From contig SVMD01000020.1 in the NCBI GenBank assembly GCA_015067615.1, positions 1 to 34,845 of the forward strand: a stretch of DNA of 34,845 nt, in the 5' to 3' direction. This stretch comes from Oscillospiraceae bacterium. Its GTDB lineage: Bacteria; Bacillota; Clostridia; Oscillospirales; Oscillospiraceae. The notes under the pieces were generated by a model. The model was not told the DNA's origin and made no database searches. It was given only the letters and a program-made list of their open reading frames with translations. Positions 6,747-15,404 of this stretch are shown here, piece after piece. Position 1 is the stretch's first letter, and every line of letters begins with the position of its first letter. The position numbers and the translations under genes were made by a program.

Positions 6747-7898
6747 TTATACAGCGGCAGTTTCTTTTTCCTGGATATTGATATTCACGCCGTTGACTTC
6801 CACATTTTCGTCGGCACAGATCAGAATATACTTGACGCCGCCGATGATCCGGGTCTCAATGAGATCGCTGCGGGCAGGGTCCACCTTGATGACTACATCG
6901 GGGGTCTTGATTTCAAAATGCTTGTTGTCAATGATGTTTTTGGGATGCAGGTCCGCTTCAAAGCCAAAGGCCTCATCATAATCTACGCTGAACTTAGAAA
7001 GATGTTCCTCCTTCACGCCGCACTCCTTGAGTACATCCTTCACGTCCTCCTTGGAGATCATCAGAGGATCCGGGACCTTGGCCTCCCTGTGCATCTCGAT
7101 CCGCTGGGAAATCTGTTCGTGAACAGTCTGGACCACTTCCATGCTGCAATCCTCCCCCAGAGAGGTGGAGAGCAGGGCTTCAAAGGTCTTTTTCTGTTCC
7201 GCTGCAGGCTGAGGCACAGGAGTGTTGAACAGGGCTTCGATGAGGGCGTCCTGGTTTTCCTTGATATTTTTGGTGTAATACAGGGCGTTGTAGATATTGG
7301 TGGAGCGGTTATCGAAGGCCGGGAACAGGAAGCCCAGCACAGGGGCTGACACCAGGTCATGCATGGCGCCGTCGTGGAACAGCTTCTCCTCGGGCACATA
7401 GTGGAGGTTGGCCTTGGTCTGCTTCACCGGGCAGATGGCGGTGAGAAGGTAGGTAAAGACCTCCTCGGACTGGTCGGGAGAAAGCGCGTCATCCTTGCTC
7501 TTGAAGGGCACGTCGTAGGTGTCGCAGGCAGCCAGAATCAGATAATTGCCCTCCATGGACACGGAGTCTATAATCTTTCGGAAGAAGGATTCCAGCAGAG
7601 TTTCGTCCTTCAGCTGGCTTGCGCGCAGGTCCATCAGCAGCTTGTGTTCCTCGGAACCGGTTACCTGGCTGGTTTTGAAGGTGATGTCGATGAGATTTTT
7701 ACCGATGGAACCGGACAGCGTTCGGCGCAGCAGGCCGTAGTATTTGTCGGATTCATTCTCCGGCATCATACCGGTGGACATCCGAAACTTACTGATAATC
7801 TCCTTGTTATCATTGACGTAGCAGCCGTGGATGGCAGTGATATTGCTCTTCTCCCGGCGAATATGACGGCGCAGCTCGCCGATTTCCTTATCATTCAT
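6747..7898 (-). CDS. DUF4317 family protein
   Basis: A soluble protein of 383 residues recognised by its N-terminus (MNDKEIGELRRHIRREKSNI, then ITAIHGCYVNDNKEII). This is characteristic of the DUF4317 family found in many Clostridia. No signal peptide, membrane segment or catalytic motif can be seen. The centre is mixed alpha/beta with several acidic helices, and the C-terminal part (about 320-375) has alternating hydrophobic strands (PDVVIKVDPARSDLIETRII). The start is supported by AAGGAG and an extended -10 promoter. It is a monocistronic unit convergent with the cytidylate-kinase-like gene. Its function is unknown. Confidence 0.88.
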   Translation of the reverse strand: MNDKEIGELRRHIRREKSNITAIHGCYVNDNKEIISKFRMSTGMMPENESDKYYGLLRRTLSGSIGKNLIDITFKTSQVTGSEEHKLLMDLRASQLKDETLLESFFRKIIDSVSMEGNYLILAACDTYDVPFKSKDDALSPDQSEEVFTYLLTAICPVKQTKANLHYVPEEKLFHDGAMHDLVSAPVLGFLFPAFDNRSTNIYNALYYTKNIKENQDALIEALFNTPVPQPAAEQKKTFEALLSTSLGEDCSMEVVQTVHEQISQRIEMHREAKVPDPLMISKEDVKDVLKECGVKEEHLSKFSVDYDEAFGFEADLHPKNIIDNKHFEIKTPDVVIKVDPARSDLIETRIIGGVKYILICADENVEVNGVNINIQEKETAAV

Positions 7899-7934
7899 AA
7901 TGGATACTCCTTATGTAAAAAGCATTGCCGGGGT

Positions 7935-7943
7935 ATTATAGCA
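7935..7943 (-). promoter_or_regulatory. Extended -10 promoter of the DUF4317 gene
   Basis: The minus strand reads TGCTATAAT, an extended -10 with a perfect hexamer (7935-7940). The element 17 bp upstream (TGGATT) is a poor -35, as often seen with TGn promoters. Confidence 0.6.
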
Positions 7944-7964
7944 TATGCGAAATGAAAAATCCAG

Positions 7965-7993
7965 TAAAAAGAAAGGAGGGGCATTGCCCCTCC
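7965..7993 (-). terminator. Terminator of the sigma factor operon
   Basis: On the minus strand GGAGGGGC-AAT-GCCCCTCC (7975-7993) is followed by TTTCTTTTT. It lies 18 bp past the stop of the membrane-anchored partner gene. Confidence 0.9.
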
Positions 7994-8011
7994 CCTGTCA
8001 TGCTTTTCGGA

Positions 8012-9352
8012 TTAATTAAGCGGGAATTCTGTGATGGGTTTGATATCCCATTCTAACCACATGGCACCAATTTCGAGCCAGTCCTGATCTGTCAGTTGCG
8101 GGAATCCCAAATTGCCATCTTTGATTGTCCAGACGGTTTCGCATATATCCGGGTAGCCCAAAAGCATTTCGTCTTCACCATCGCCGTCCACATCCGCAAG
8201 ATAGTAATACAGATTTTCCGGGTGTTCCAATTTTTCAAGTTTGTCGATAATGAATCCAGCATAGGTGTCGTCAGGACGTGTTGCTTCGTATGCATCCTGC
8301 TCCGCTTTCCAGGCGGCATCCAATTCATCCAGTGCTTTCTGTGCTTTCTCTACATCAGGCATTTTCGGCTTGACAGAAAAGTCCAGGGCATTGGCAAGTG
8401 CCTCAATTTCCTGCTTTGACATAATTACGAAATCTCCGGGATCCAATTCATAATTGGTCTGGAATCTGCATGACACAAAAGCATTCTCCTGATCACACAA
8501 GAACCACGCAAAGTCATTTTCCATAACGATAAGAATATCTGTACCGTCAGCAGTTGTATAGGTCCATTGCTCTGCTGTTTCGATATTGGATAACGTAGGA
8601 CAAATCGTATCCAGATACTCTTTTTTATTATAGCGCATATTCAACAGGATTTCATGTTCCCACTGGCATTCTTTACCCAGTGTGACAAAGAACTCAATAT
8701 TAAAGCTGCCGCATTCATAGAAATATCCACTCAGATATTCTGCGGCTGCAATTGCATCCTCATGATGCAGATTGTCAAATCCAAGTGCGTCAAAGAAAAC
8801 GTCAACCTGATAGGCTTGAATCTCTGTCACCTTACCGGCAAGCTTCAGGCCGTACTTCTCTGCAATTTCATCCACCTTATCCAGCATTTCCTGGTTGTAA
8901 ATGAAATACGCATCATATGCATCCGGAGCGATGAATTCCTCATCCACAAGTTTTAAATCGGGATCATATGTTTCTTCGAACGCAAACCATTCCTGGGCAC
9001 CCATAAAACTGGGACTGCCGTTAATTCCCTGCAGAGAAATAACATCTTTTTCGAGAATTGTTTCCTTGACAATATTTCCTTGAGAGTCCAATATCTCTCC
9101 GCTGCCGAAGGAATTCACACCGATTTTTAAATCCTGTAATTGCATGACAACAATTGCGCATCCCATGAGAAGCGCCATCAAACTGATGATCGCAGCAAGG
9201 ATCAGAGGCTTCATTTTTTTTCGCATTATTCGTTCATCCTTTCCCGTCAGAGAGATTTCGGATGAAAGAAGGATATTTTGTAACATCCTGTTCCTGGCTT
9301 CTTCATCGGGACGGACAGGTTCATACGCGTTGACAATGCTTTGCTTTTTCAT
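8012..9352 (-). CDS. Membrane-anchored probable anti-sigma factor
   Basis: 446 residues with one transmembrane helix at about 49-70. The short cytoplasmic N-terminus (RPDEEARNRMLQNIL) matches the small domain of sigma partners encoded next to ECF factors in Clostridia. The large extracytoplasmic part ends, around residues 385-393, in DVDGDGEDE, an FG-GAP/EF-hand-like calcium loop. A TTG lies one codon earlier, but the ATG at 9352 is chosen because AGGAGGTG is spaced correctly and TGATG couples it to the sigma gene stop. Likely role: hold the sigma factor at the membrane until an envelope signal arrives. Direct anti-sigma activity is inferred from position and topology, since no classical zinc-binding anti-sigma motif is visible. 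Confidence 0.72.
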   Translation of the reverse strand: MKKQSIVNAYEPVRPDEEARNRMLQNILLSSEISLTGKDERIMRKKMKPLILAAIISLMALLMGCAIVVMQLQDLKIGVNSFGSGEILDSQGNIVKETILEKDVISLQGINGSPSFMGAQEWFAFEETYDPDLKLVDEEFIAPDAYDAYFIYNQEMLDKVDEIAEKYGLKLAGKVTEIQAYQVDVFFDALGFDNLHHEDAIAAAEYLSGYFYECGSFNIEFFVTLGKECQWEHEILLNMRYNKKEYLDTICPTLSNIETAEQWTYTTADGTDILIVMENDFAWFLCDQENAFVSCRFQTNYELDPGDFVIMSKQEIEALANALDFSVKPKMPDVEKAQKALDELDAAWKAEQDAYEATRPDDTYAGFIIDKLEKLEHPENLYYYLADVDGDGEDEMLLGYPDICETVWTIKDGNLGFPQLTDQDWLEIGAMWLEWDIKPITEFPLN

Positions 9353-9837
9353 CAAAAATCACCTCCTAACGCTTTTTTTAATGCTTTGCGGGCTCGGGAT
9401 AAACGACTGCGAACCGTTGCGTGGGGACAGTGAAGGTAGGATGCAATATCCAGGGTGGAGTAACCCTCATAATAGTACATATATACGACGCATTTTTGAT
9501 CCGACGGAAGTTTCATAATTGCTTCCAGCACCTCATCGATCTCAAAGGGCGGCGATTTCAAGTTGAGAGAAGGATCGTCGATATCTTCTGTTCTTCTCCA
9601 CCATTTTTTCAATGTATCCCTGCAAAGATTGGAAGCCGTGACGATGAGCCACGCTTTTTCGTGTGATTCTGACACAAAGGATACTCCGTTGGTAATCAGG
9701 CGAAGAAAGGTTTCCTGAACCATATCTTCTGTGTCGTGGACATTTTTCATATAGGAAAAGCAAACTCGGTAGACTGTGTCTACCTGACGGTTGTAGATTA
9801 CCGCGATTTCTTTGCCCGTACGCTGCAAAGCCGGCAT
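9352..9837 (-). CDS. ECF-family RNA polymerase sigma factor
   Basis: 161 residues. Region 2 is visible at about 10-75 (VDTVYRVCFSYMKNVHDTEDMVQETFLRL, read in two parts, then AWLIVTASNLCRD). Region 4 is at about 100-155 (LPSDQKCVVYMYYYEGYSTLDIA, then ATVRSRLSRARKAL), a helix-turn-helix that contacts the -35 element. There is no region 1.1 or 3, as in ECF factors. A GTG at 9846 opens the frame, but the ribosome site AGGAGGTG abuts it; the ATG at 9837 is correctly spaced and is taken as the start. It is coupled to the membrane partner gene downstream. The promoter in front resembles an ECF-type promoter, suggesting autoregulation. Confidence 0.92.
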   Translation of the reverse strand: MPALQRTGKEIAVIYNRQVDTVYRVCFSYMKNVHDTEDMVQETFLRLITNGVSFVSESHEKAWLIVTASNLCRDTLKKWWRRTEDIDDPSLNLKSPPFEIDEVLEAIMKLPSDQKCVVYMYYYEGYSTLDIASYLHCPHATVRSRLSRARKALKKALGGDF

Positions 9838-9860
9838 CGCCGTCACCTCCTTTCATAAGG

Positions 9861-9889
9861 GATACGAATGAGAAGCGGAAATTGTTGCA
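9861..9889 (-). promoter_or_regulatory. Putative autoregulated ECF-type promoter
   Basis: Upstream of the sigma gene the minus strand has TGCAAC (9884-9889), 17 bp, then CGTATC (9861-9866). ECF promoters of Gram-positives have an AAC-containing -35 and a CGT-containing -10 at this distance. No sigma-A promoter is seen in the short gap after the pgsA terminator. Confidence 0.45.
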
Positions 9890-9925
9890 TAAAATTTCCC
9901 CACTGAAGAAAATCAGTGGGGAAAT
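9888..9925 (-). terminator. Terminator after pgsA
   Basis: Two 13-nt arms (9913-9925 and 9894-9906) pair perfectly around a 6-nt loop on the minus strand, followed by TTTTATG. It closes the long block that ends in pgsA. Confidence 0.88.
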
Positions 9926-9927
9926 GA

Positions 9928-10458
9928 TCAATCCCAGAGTATATTCCAGTTCTGGATGAAATACTCCACGCCGGAATAGACGGTGGTAATGACGATCATG
10001 GCGATGACGATGGTATTGAGAACATCGATGCCGGGCAGGGCCATCATGGCGCACAGTCCCACCATGGTGGAAGCGGTCTTGAACTTGCCGCTCTTGCCGG
10101 CGGCGATGACCTTACCTTTGGGTCCGGCCACCATCCGCAGTCCGGAAACGGCAAATTCCCGGGTCAGCACGATCATCAGGGCCCAGGCGGGGAAAACGCC
10201 CCACTCGCAGTAGATGGCCATGGCAGCGATGGTCAGCAGCTTGTCTGCCAGCGGGTCCAGGAACTTGCCGAAGTCGCTGACCTGATTGTATTTCCGGGCG
10301 ATATGGCCGTCAATAAAGTCCGTCAGGCTGGCGATGATGAAAATACCCAGGCTGATCCACATCCACAGGCCTGCCTCGCCGCCGCTTAAGTACATGGTCA
10401 GCATATAGGCCGGGATCATGGCCACACGAACCAGTGTAATTATGCTTGCAGTTGTCAT
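9928..10458 (-). CDS. pgsA: CDP-diacylglycerol--glycerol-3-phosphate 3-phosphatidyltransferase
   Basis: A membrane enzyme of 176 residues making phosphatidylglycerol phosphate, the first step to phosphatidylglycerol and cardiolipin. The CDP-alcohol phosphotransferase motif is complete: D47-x2-D50-G51-x2-A54-R55-x8-G64-x3-D68-x3-D72. Several hydrophobic helices surround it (about 5-24, 31-46, 130-160). A TTG two codons upstream also opens the frame, but the ATG at 10458 has GGAGG at 7 nt and is preferred. The rimO stop lies 2 nt upstream, so the two are co-transcribed. The rimO-pgsA order, often with recA nearby, is common in Firmicutes. Confidence 0.93.
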   Translation of the reverse strand: MTTASIITLVRVAMIPAYMLTMYLSGGEAGLWMWISLGIFIIASLTDFIDGHIARKYNQVSDFGKFLDPLADKLLTIAAMAIYCEWGVFPAWALMIVLTREFAVSGLRMVAGPKGKVIAAGKSGKFKTASTMVGLCAMMALPGIDVLNTIVIAMIVITTVYSGVEYFIQNWNILWD

Positions 10459-10460
10459 GA

Positions 10461-11792
10461 TCAATCCTCCAGTACATAGCCGCTGAGGTCGCCCTCGATG
10501 CAGCCGTCAATATGGGCCATGACGAACTGACCCTCCCGCAGAGGAGTCTCGCTGGCAAGCCATACCCGGCCGTCAATGTCGGGAGAGTCGGCGTAGGTGC
10601 GGCCGTAGAACTGTTCGAATTCCTCATCATAGCCGTCCACAAGAATTTCCAGATCCCGATCCAGGAAGGATGCGTTGTAGGCATCCATGATGTCGGACTG
10701 GATCATTTCGATGATCTCAGCCCGCTTCACGGCCACTTCATTGTCGACAAATTCCATCTCAGCAGCGGGGGTTCCCTCCTCGGGGGAGAAGGCAAAGGCA
10801 CCCACACGCTCCAGGCGCAGCTCCCGGAGGAACTGGCACAGCTCCTCAAATTCCTCCTCACCCTCACCGGGCAGGCCGGTGATCAGGCTGGTACGTATGA
10901 CCAGACCGGGAATCCGGGCCCGGAGCTTGGAGAACAGCTCCCGGAGGAAATCGCCGTCGCCCCGGCGGTTCATCAGCTTCAGGATTTTGGAGTTGCAATG
11001 CTGAATGGGAATGTCCAGATACTTGACGATCTTGGGTTCAGAGGCCATGACCTCGATGAATTCGTCGTCAATCTCATCGGGATAGACATAGTGAACACGG
11101 ATCCAGTGCAGCTCCTCGATCTTGCAAAGCTCCCGCAGCAGCTCAGGCAGCAGTCGCTTATGACCGGGCAGGTCGGTGCCGTAGCGGCTGGTATCCTGGG
11201 CCACCACGATCAGCTCCTTGACACCGGAAGCGGCCAGCAGCCGGGCTTCATAGAGCACATCGTCCATCTGCCGGGAGCGGAACTTGCCCCGCAGATAAGG
11301 AATGATGCAGTAGGCGCAGCGGTTGTCGCAGCCCTCTGCGATCTTGATGAAGGCGTAATGCTCAGGGGTGGTGAGGATCCGGCCGGTCTCCTGCTCCGGT
11401 GCATCGATGGAGCCCAGCTCCATGACCTGATCATCAGATGCCAGCAAAGCCTCAATGGCAGGCACGATCTCCGTATAGCTGCCGGTACCTAAGATACCGT
11501 CCACCTCGGGCATTTCATTCAGGATATCCCCCTGATACCGCTGGGACAGGCAGCCGGTGACCAGAATCTTGCCAACCATGCCCTGATCCTTCAGGGCAGC
11601 GGTCTGCAAAATGTGGTCGATGGCCTCTGCCTTGGCAGAATCAATGAAGCCGCAGGTATTGATGACCACCACATCAGCGCCAACAATATCGGCCTGAACG
11701 GTATGTCCGGCTTCCTGCACCCGGTACATCATCCGCTCGCAGTCCACCTGATTCTTGGCACAGCCAAGTGAAATAAAACCAATATTTGCCAT
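10461..11792 (-). CDS. rimO: Ribosomal protein S12 methylthiotransferase RimO
   Basis: A 443-residue radical-SAM enzyme that adds a methylthio group to the conserved aspartate of ribosomal protein S12. The N-terminal MTTase domain has its three cluster cysteines, C11 (SLGCAKN), C47 (INTCGF) and C81 (VTGCLSQ). The radical-SAM cluster is C155-x3-C159-x2-C162 (GCDNRCAYCIIP). A TRAM domain occupies the last 65 or so residues. SLGCAKNQVD and GKFRSR favour RimO over the tRNA enzymes MiaB and MtaB. The ATG has GGAGGAG ahead of it and is 3 nt from the recX stop. Confidence 0.95.
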   Translation of the reverse strand: MANIGFISLGCAKNQVDCERMMYRVQEAGHTVQADIVGADVVVINTCGFIDSAKAEAIDHILQTAALKDQGMVGKILVTGCLSQRYQGDILNEMPEVDGILGTGSYTEIVPAIEALLASDDQVMELGSIDAPEQETGRILTTPEHYAFIKIAEGCDNRCAYCIIPYLRGKFRSRQMDDVLYEARLLAASGVKELIVVAQDTSRYGTDLPGHKRLLPELLRELCKIEELHWIRVHYVYPDEIDDEFIEVMASEPKIVKYLDIPIQHCNSKILKLMNRRGDGDFLRELFSKLRARIPGLVIRTSLITGLPGEGEEEFEELCQFLRELRLERVGAFAFSPEEGTPAAEMEFVDNEVAVKRAEIIEMIQSDIMDAYNASFLDRDLEILVDGYDEEFEQFYGRTYADSPDIDGRVWLASETPLREGQFVMAHIDGCIEGDLSGYVLED

Positions 11793-11795
11793 ATG

Positions 11796-12422
11796 TTACT
11801 CCTCCATGAATTCATCAGAATCCAGTGAGATAATCTTTAATGCTTCCCGGATGGTGCCGTAGCTGTGGCCGCGGCGCAGCAGGGCGTCAATGGCCTTCTT
11901 CACTTCCCGGTCGTCGGAGTCCTCATCCAACCGGGAACGGAGAAAGGAGAGAATCTTATCCATCTGATCCGGGTAATCTTCCAGAGCCTCGTCCCAGTAT
12001 TCCTTAGGGATACGCTTTTCGTAGAGGGCCTGCTTGGCTCTTTGCAGACCATAGCCCTTGGAGATGCAGGAATGGACCACCTGTTCCGCGGTATTGCGGT
12101 CATTGACCAGGTGCAGGTCCTCCATCCACTGGACAGCCTGCTTTGCCTGGTCCGGGTCCTCCCCTTTTCGCACCAGCCGCTCCTCCAGGTCCCGCTTGGA
12201 TACGGAGGAGGCGGAGACGATACGAACCGCCCGCATTTTGGCGGACATCTGTCCCGCATGGTCCTGCAAGGACTTCCATTCCTCGTCAGAAAGCTCCTTG
12301 CCGGAATAGAGGGCGAAGTCCTCGACGGTCTGCCGGTACAGGGCCATCTTTTTGCCTGTTTCCAGGGTGATCCAATAGCGGCCTGCCCGGTCGGGGGTGG
12401 TCTTTAGAAGATCAATCCTCAT
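11796..12422 (-). CDS. recX: Regulatory protein RecX
   Basis: 208 residues, a mostly helical protein of three-helix RecX repeats (for example [20 protein letters not shown], then [20 protein letters not shown] and [19 protein letters not shown]). RecX binds RecA filaments and modulates their activity. The start overlaps the end of recA by 11 nt and has no clear ribosome site, so translation depends on coupling to recA, keeping RecX well below RecA. The N-terminal 60 residues form a small beta-rich domain ([20 protein letters not shown]) seen in long Clostridial RecX proteins. Confidence 0.9.
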   Translation of the reverse strand: MRIDLLKTTPDRAGRYWITLETGKKMALYRQTVEDFALYSGKELSDEEWKSLQDHAGQMSAKMRAVRIVSASSVSKRDLEERLVRKGEDPDQAKQAVQWMEDLHLVNDRNTAEQVVHSCISKGYGLQRAKQALYEKRIPKEYWDEALEDYPDQMDKILSFLRSRLDEDSDDREVKKAIDALLRRGHSYGTIREALKIISLDSDEFMEE

Positions 12423-13518
12423 CGTCGAAGTCGTCAGCGCTGATGGCTACGCCCTTGTCAGCGGCCTTGGCGGGAGCCTTGGGGGCTGCGGAGTTCAGCT
12501 TCATCAGCCGTTCACGGACCTGTGCTTCCACACTCTCGGCGATTTCGGGGTTGTTCATCAGATACTCCTTCACGGAGTTGGCACCCTGGCCGATGCGCTC
12601 GTCGCCCATGGAGAACCAGGAGCCGGACTTCTGGACAATGTCCATCTGGACCGCCAGATCCACCAGCTCACCCCACTTGGAGATGCCCTGGCCATACATA
12701 ATCTCGAAGATGGCCTCACGGAAAGGAGGTGCCACCTTGTTCTTGACCACCTTGACACGGGTCTTGTTGCCCACCACATTGCCGCCTTCCTTGATGGACT
12801 CCACACGGCGCACATCCAGACGGACGGAGGAATAGAACTTCAGGGCGTTGCCGCCGGTAGTGGTTTCGGGGTTGCCGTACATGACACCGATCTTCATACG
12901 CAGCTGGTTGATGAAGATGACCACACAGTTGGTCTTGGAGATGGTACCGGCCAGCTTCCGAAGGGCCTGGGACATCAGTCTTGCCTGAAGGCCAACGAAA
13001 GTATCACCCATCTCGCCCTCGATTTCCTGCTTGGGAACCAGAGCAGCCACGGAGTCCACAACGATGGCATCCACGGCGCCGGAGCGGACCAGGGCATCGG
13101 TGATTTCCAGGGCCTGCTCGCCGGTGTCGGGCTGGGAGACCAGCAGGTTGTCGGTATCCACACCCAGGGCAGCGGCATAGACAGGATCCAGAGCATGCTC
13201 CGCGTCCACGAAAGCCACTTCGCCGCCCCGCTTCTGAGCCTCAGCCAGAATATGCAGGGCCAGGGTAGTCTTACCGGAGGATTCGGGGCCGTAGATCTCA
13301 ATGATTCTGCCCTTAGGCACGCCACCGATACCCAGGGCGGCATCCAGTGCCAGGGAGCCGGTGGGGATGGCCTCCACATTCATTTCAGGCCGGTCGCCCA
13401 GGCGCATAACAGTACCCTTGCCGAAGCTCTTATCCAGCTGAGAAAGAGCGGTCTGCAGGGCTTTTTTCTTGTCAGATGCAGGGGTAGGTGCTTCGTAAGA
13501 TGTCTTTTTCGTTGCCAT
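12412..13518 (-). CDS. recA: Recombinase RecA
   Basis: 368 residues. The protein binds single-stranded DNA, drives strand exchange and activates LexA-type repressors. The Walker A motif GPESSGKT is at 77-84, and the Walker B strand ([12 protein letters not shown]) and L1/L2 loop regions follow. The C-terminus ends in the usual acidic tail (DDFDDED). A GGAAGG site precedes the ATG. It overlaps prmC by one base (TAATG) and recX by 11. I found no LexA-like box directly upstream, which fits transcription from promoters further upstream in the block. Confidence 0.98.
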   Translation of the reverse strand: MATKKTSYEAPTPASDKKKALQTALSQLDKSFGKGTVMRLGDRPEMNVEAIPTGSLALDAALGIGGVPKGRIIEIYGPESSGKTTLALHILAEAQKRGGEVAFVDAEHALDPVYAAALGVDTDNLLVSQPDTGEQALEITDALVRSGAVDAIVVDSVAALVPKQEIEGEMGDTFVGLQARLMSQALRKLAGTISKTNCVVIFINQLRMKIGVMYGNPETTTGGNALKFYSSVRLDVRRVESIKEGGNVVGNKTRVKVVKNKVAPPFREAIFEIMYGQGISKWGELVDLAVQMDIVQKSGSWFSMGDERIGQGANSVKEYLMNNPEIAESVEAQVRERLMKLNSAAPKAPAKAADKGVAISADDFDDED

Positions 13519-14396
13519 TATCTTTCTTCCTTCCCGCCGAGCTGAGCCAGCACGGCACGTTCTCTGTCATTATAGTCTCTGGTACGTTCCAGAATGGTAT
13601 ACCCGTTTGCTTTCAGGATCCTGCACACATCATCCCCCTGGCCCATGCCGAATTCAAAGGCAAGGTAGCCGCCGGGCTTCAGTGCGGATTTGTAGTTTTT
13701 CGCGATGGAGCGGTAGAAATCCAGTCCGTCCTCGCCGCCAAAAAGGGCCAGATGGGGCTCATACTTTGCCACGGAATCCGGCAGCTGCTCCATTTCCCAG
13801 GAGGTGATGTAGGGAGGATTGGACACGATCATGTCGAATTTACCAAGGAACGGCGCCGCGGGTTTCAGTGCGTCTGCCTGGACACAGGCAATGGGTGCGG
13901 CAAGCCGGTTGCTGGCAGCGTTCTTTTTGGCCATAGCCAGAGCTTCCTTGGAGATGTCGGCCAGAGTCACCCGGGCATCCTTTACCCGGCTGGCAATGGC
14001 CAGGCCGATGCAGCCGGAGCCGGTACAGAGGTCCAGGATCCGGGGGCTTTCCGGCAGGAACAGAGCCTGGGAGATCGCCAGCTGTACAACAGCGCAGGTA
14101 TCATCCCGGGGAATCAGCACATCGGGGCTCACCTGAATTTTCAGGCCGTAGAACTCCCACTCACCCAGCACATAGGCCAGGGGTTCTCCGCTGCGAAGCC
14201 GTGTGACACCTTCGTCCATGGCGCTGCAGATTTCCTCTGAGGCGTACAGATTCTGATCCGCCAGGAACTGGGCATGGGTCTTGCCGGAATAGTGCATGAT
14301 CAGCTGCCGGGCCATAAAGGAAGCAGTGTTGGCATCCTCCTGCTCCAGGAGAGTCTTCCGGGCGTCCATATAGGCCTGGGCATAGGTCTTTACCAA
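13518..14396 (-). CDS. prmC: Peptide chain release factor N5-glutamine methyltransferase PrmC
   Basis: 292 residues. PrmC methylates the GGQ glutamine of release factors RF1 and RF2. The N-terminal helical domain (about 1-80) is followed by a SAM-binding Rossmann fold ([16 protein letters not shown]) and the catalytic motif NPPY ([12 protein letters not shown]). The start is TTG at 14396, preceded by GAGGAGG; the first in-frame ATG is nine codons further in and would trim the family's conserved N-terminus. The gene overlaps the DUF1385 stop by 7 nt. PrmC is usually adjacent to prfA; here prfA is not in the block, whereas a DUF1385-prmC order is common in Clostridia. Confidence 0.92.
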   Translation of the reverse strand: MVKTYAQAYMDARKTLLEQEDANTASFMARQLIMHYSGKTHAQFLADQNLYASEEICSAMDEGVTRLRSGEPLAYVLGEWEFYGLKIQVSPDVLIPRDDTCAVVQLAISQALFLPESPRILDLCTGSGCIGLAIASRVKDARVTLADISKEALAMAKKNAASNRLAAPIACVQADALKPAAPFLGKFDMIVSNPPYITSWEMEQLPDSVAKYEPHLALFGGEDGLDFYRSIAKNYKSALKPGGYLAFEFGMGQGDDVCRILKANGYTILERTRDYNDRERAVLAQLGGKEER

Positions 14397-15391
14397 CGGT
14401 CTTCCCCCTCCTCTTCCGGCAGTACCGCTTCCACAGCCATGATCGCCACTTCGATCATGGAGTCATCGGGCTCATTGGTAGTAAAATTCTGCATCCACAT
14501 ACCCGGCGCGGAAATGATCCGGGTAAAGCGGTTGTCATGCTTGCCTGCCCAGCGGTTAATCTCGTAAGTAATGCCAACCACCACAGGCAGAAGCAGAAGC
14601 TTGAAAACCACCATGATCAGGCGGTACAGGAAGCTTCCCTGGATAGCGGCAAGGGCGGGAATCATAGCCAGCAGGCCGGAGGATGCGATGGAGAACACAA
14701 TAATGGAGATCACCATCACCACCAGCAGGAAGCTGGTGCCACACCGGGGGTGCAGCCGGGTCATTTTACGCACATTCTCCACGGTCAGAGGCAACCCTGC
14801 CTCATAGCAGCGGATGGTCTTATGTTCCGCACCGTGGTAGGAGAACACACGGCGCATTTCATTCATTCTGGAAACCAGAATCATGTAGGTCATGAAAATG
14901 ACCATACGCACGATGCCCTCAAAGAGGTTCAGAACCAGCAAATTAGGGATCCAGCGGTCAAAGAAGGAACTGACCAGCATGGGCAGCAGGAAGAACAGTC
15001 CGATGGACATACCCAGACCCAGGAATACCGCAATCCAGATAATTGCCTGCTGGAATTTTTCATTGCCCAGCTTCTTTTCCAGCCACTGGTCAAATTTGGA
15101 GGGTTCTTCGTTGTATTCTTCCGGAGCCAGGTCCGCGGAGCGCATCAGGGCTTTGACGCCGGTGACCTGAGAATCGAAGAAATTGAACATGCCCCGGAAA
15201 AAGGGCCATTTCTTAAAGGATCCGTCGGGATACAGCTTCCGGTCACTGACCTCCACGGTCAAGCCGTCCTTACCCCGGATCACGATGGCATCCTTCTTGG
15301 GTCCCCGCATCATAATGCCTTCGATGAGAGCCTGACCGCCGATCATGGTCTTAAATTTCTCGCAGCAGGGCTGCGTTTCTTTGTTTTGCAT
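14390..15391 (-). CDS. DUF1385 family membrane protein (YqhQ-like)
   Basis: 333 residues. The family signature GGQALIEGIMMRGP is at the N-terminus (about 18-31), followed by a soluble segment and four or more hydrophobic helices (about 113-137, 150-172, 220-245, 255-275). EYHGAEHKTI-type residues are present as SYHGAEHKTIRCYE, together with HPRCGTSFLLVV, which together supply His and Cys residues that could bind metal. YqhQ-like proteins are predicted metal-dependent membrane enzymes of unknown reaction. The ATG follows AAGGAAGG. It lies 13 nt after the kinase gene and overlaps prmC. Confidence 0.9.
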   Translation of the reverse strand: MQNKETQPCCEKFKTMIGGQALIEGIMMRGPKKDAIVIRGKDGLTVEVSDRKLYPDGSFKKWPFFRGMFNFFDSQVTGVKALMRSADLAPEEYNEEPSKFDQWLEKKLGNEKFQQAIIWIAVFLGLGMSIGLFFLLPMLVSSFFDRWIPNLLVLNLFEGIVRMVIFMTYMILVSRMNEMRRVFSYHGAEHKTIRCYEAGLPLTVENVRKMTRLHPRCGTSFLLVVMVISIIVFSIASSGLLAMIPALAAIQGSFLYRLIMVVFKLLLLPVVVGITYEINRWAGKHDNRFTRIISAPGMWMQNFTTNEPDDSMIEVAIMAVEAVLPEEEGEDRW

Positions 15392-15404
15392 AGTGTTCCT
15401 TCCT

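Noticed and set aside
13519..13560. LexA/SOS box upstream of recA
   Set aside because: recA starts inside the prmC stop and no GAAC-N4-GTTC-like palindrome is visible nearby.
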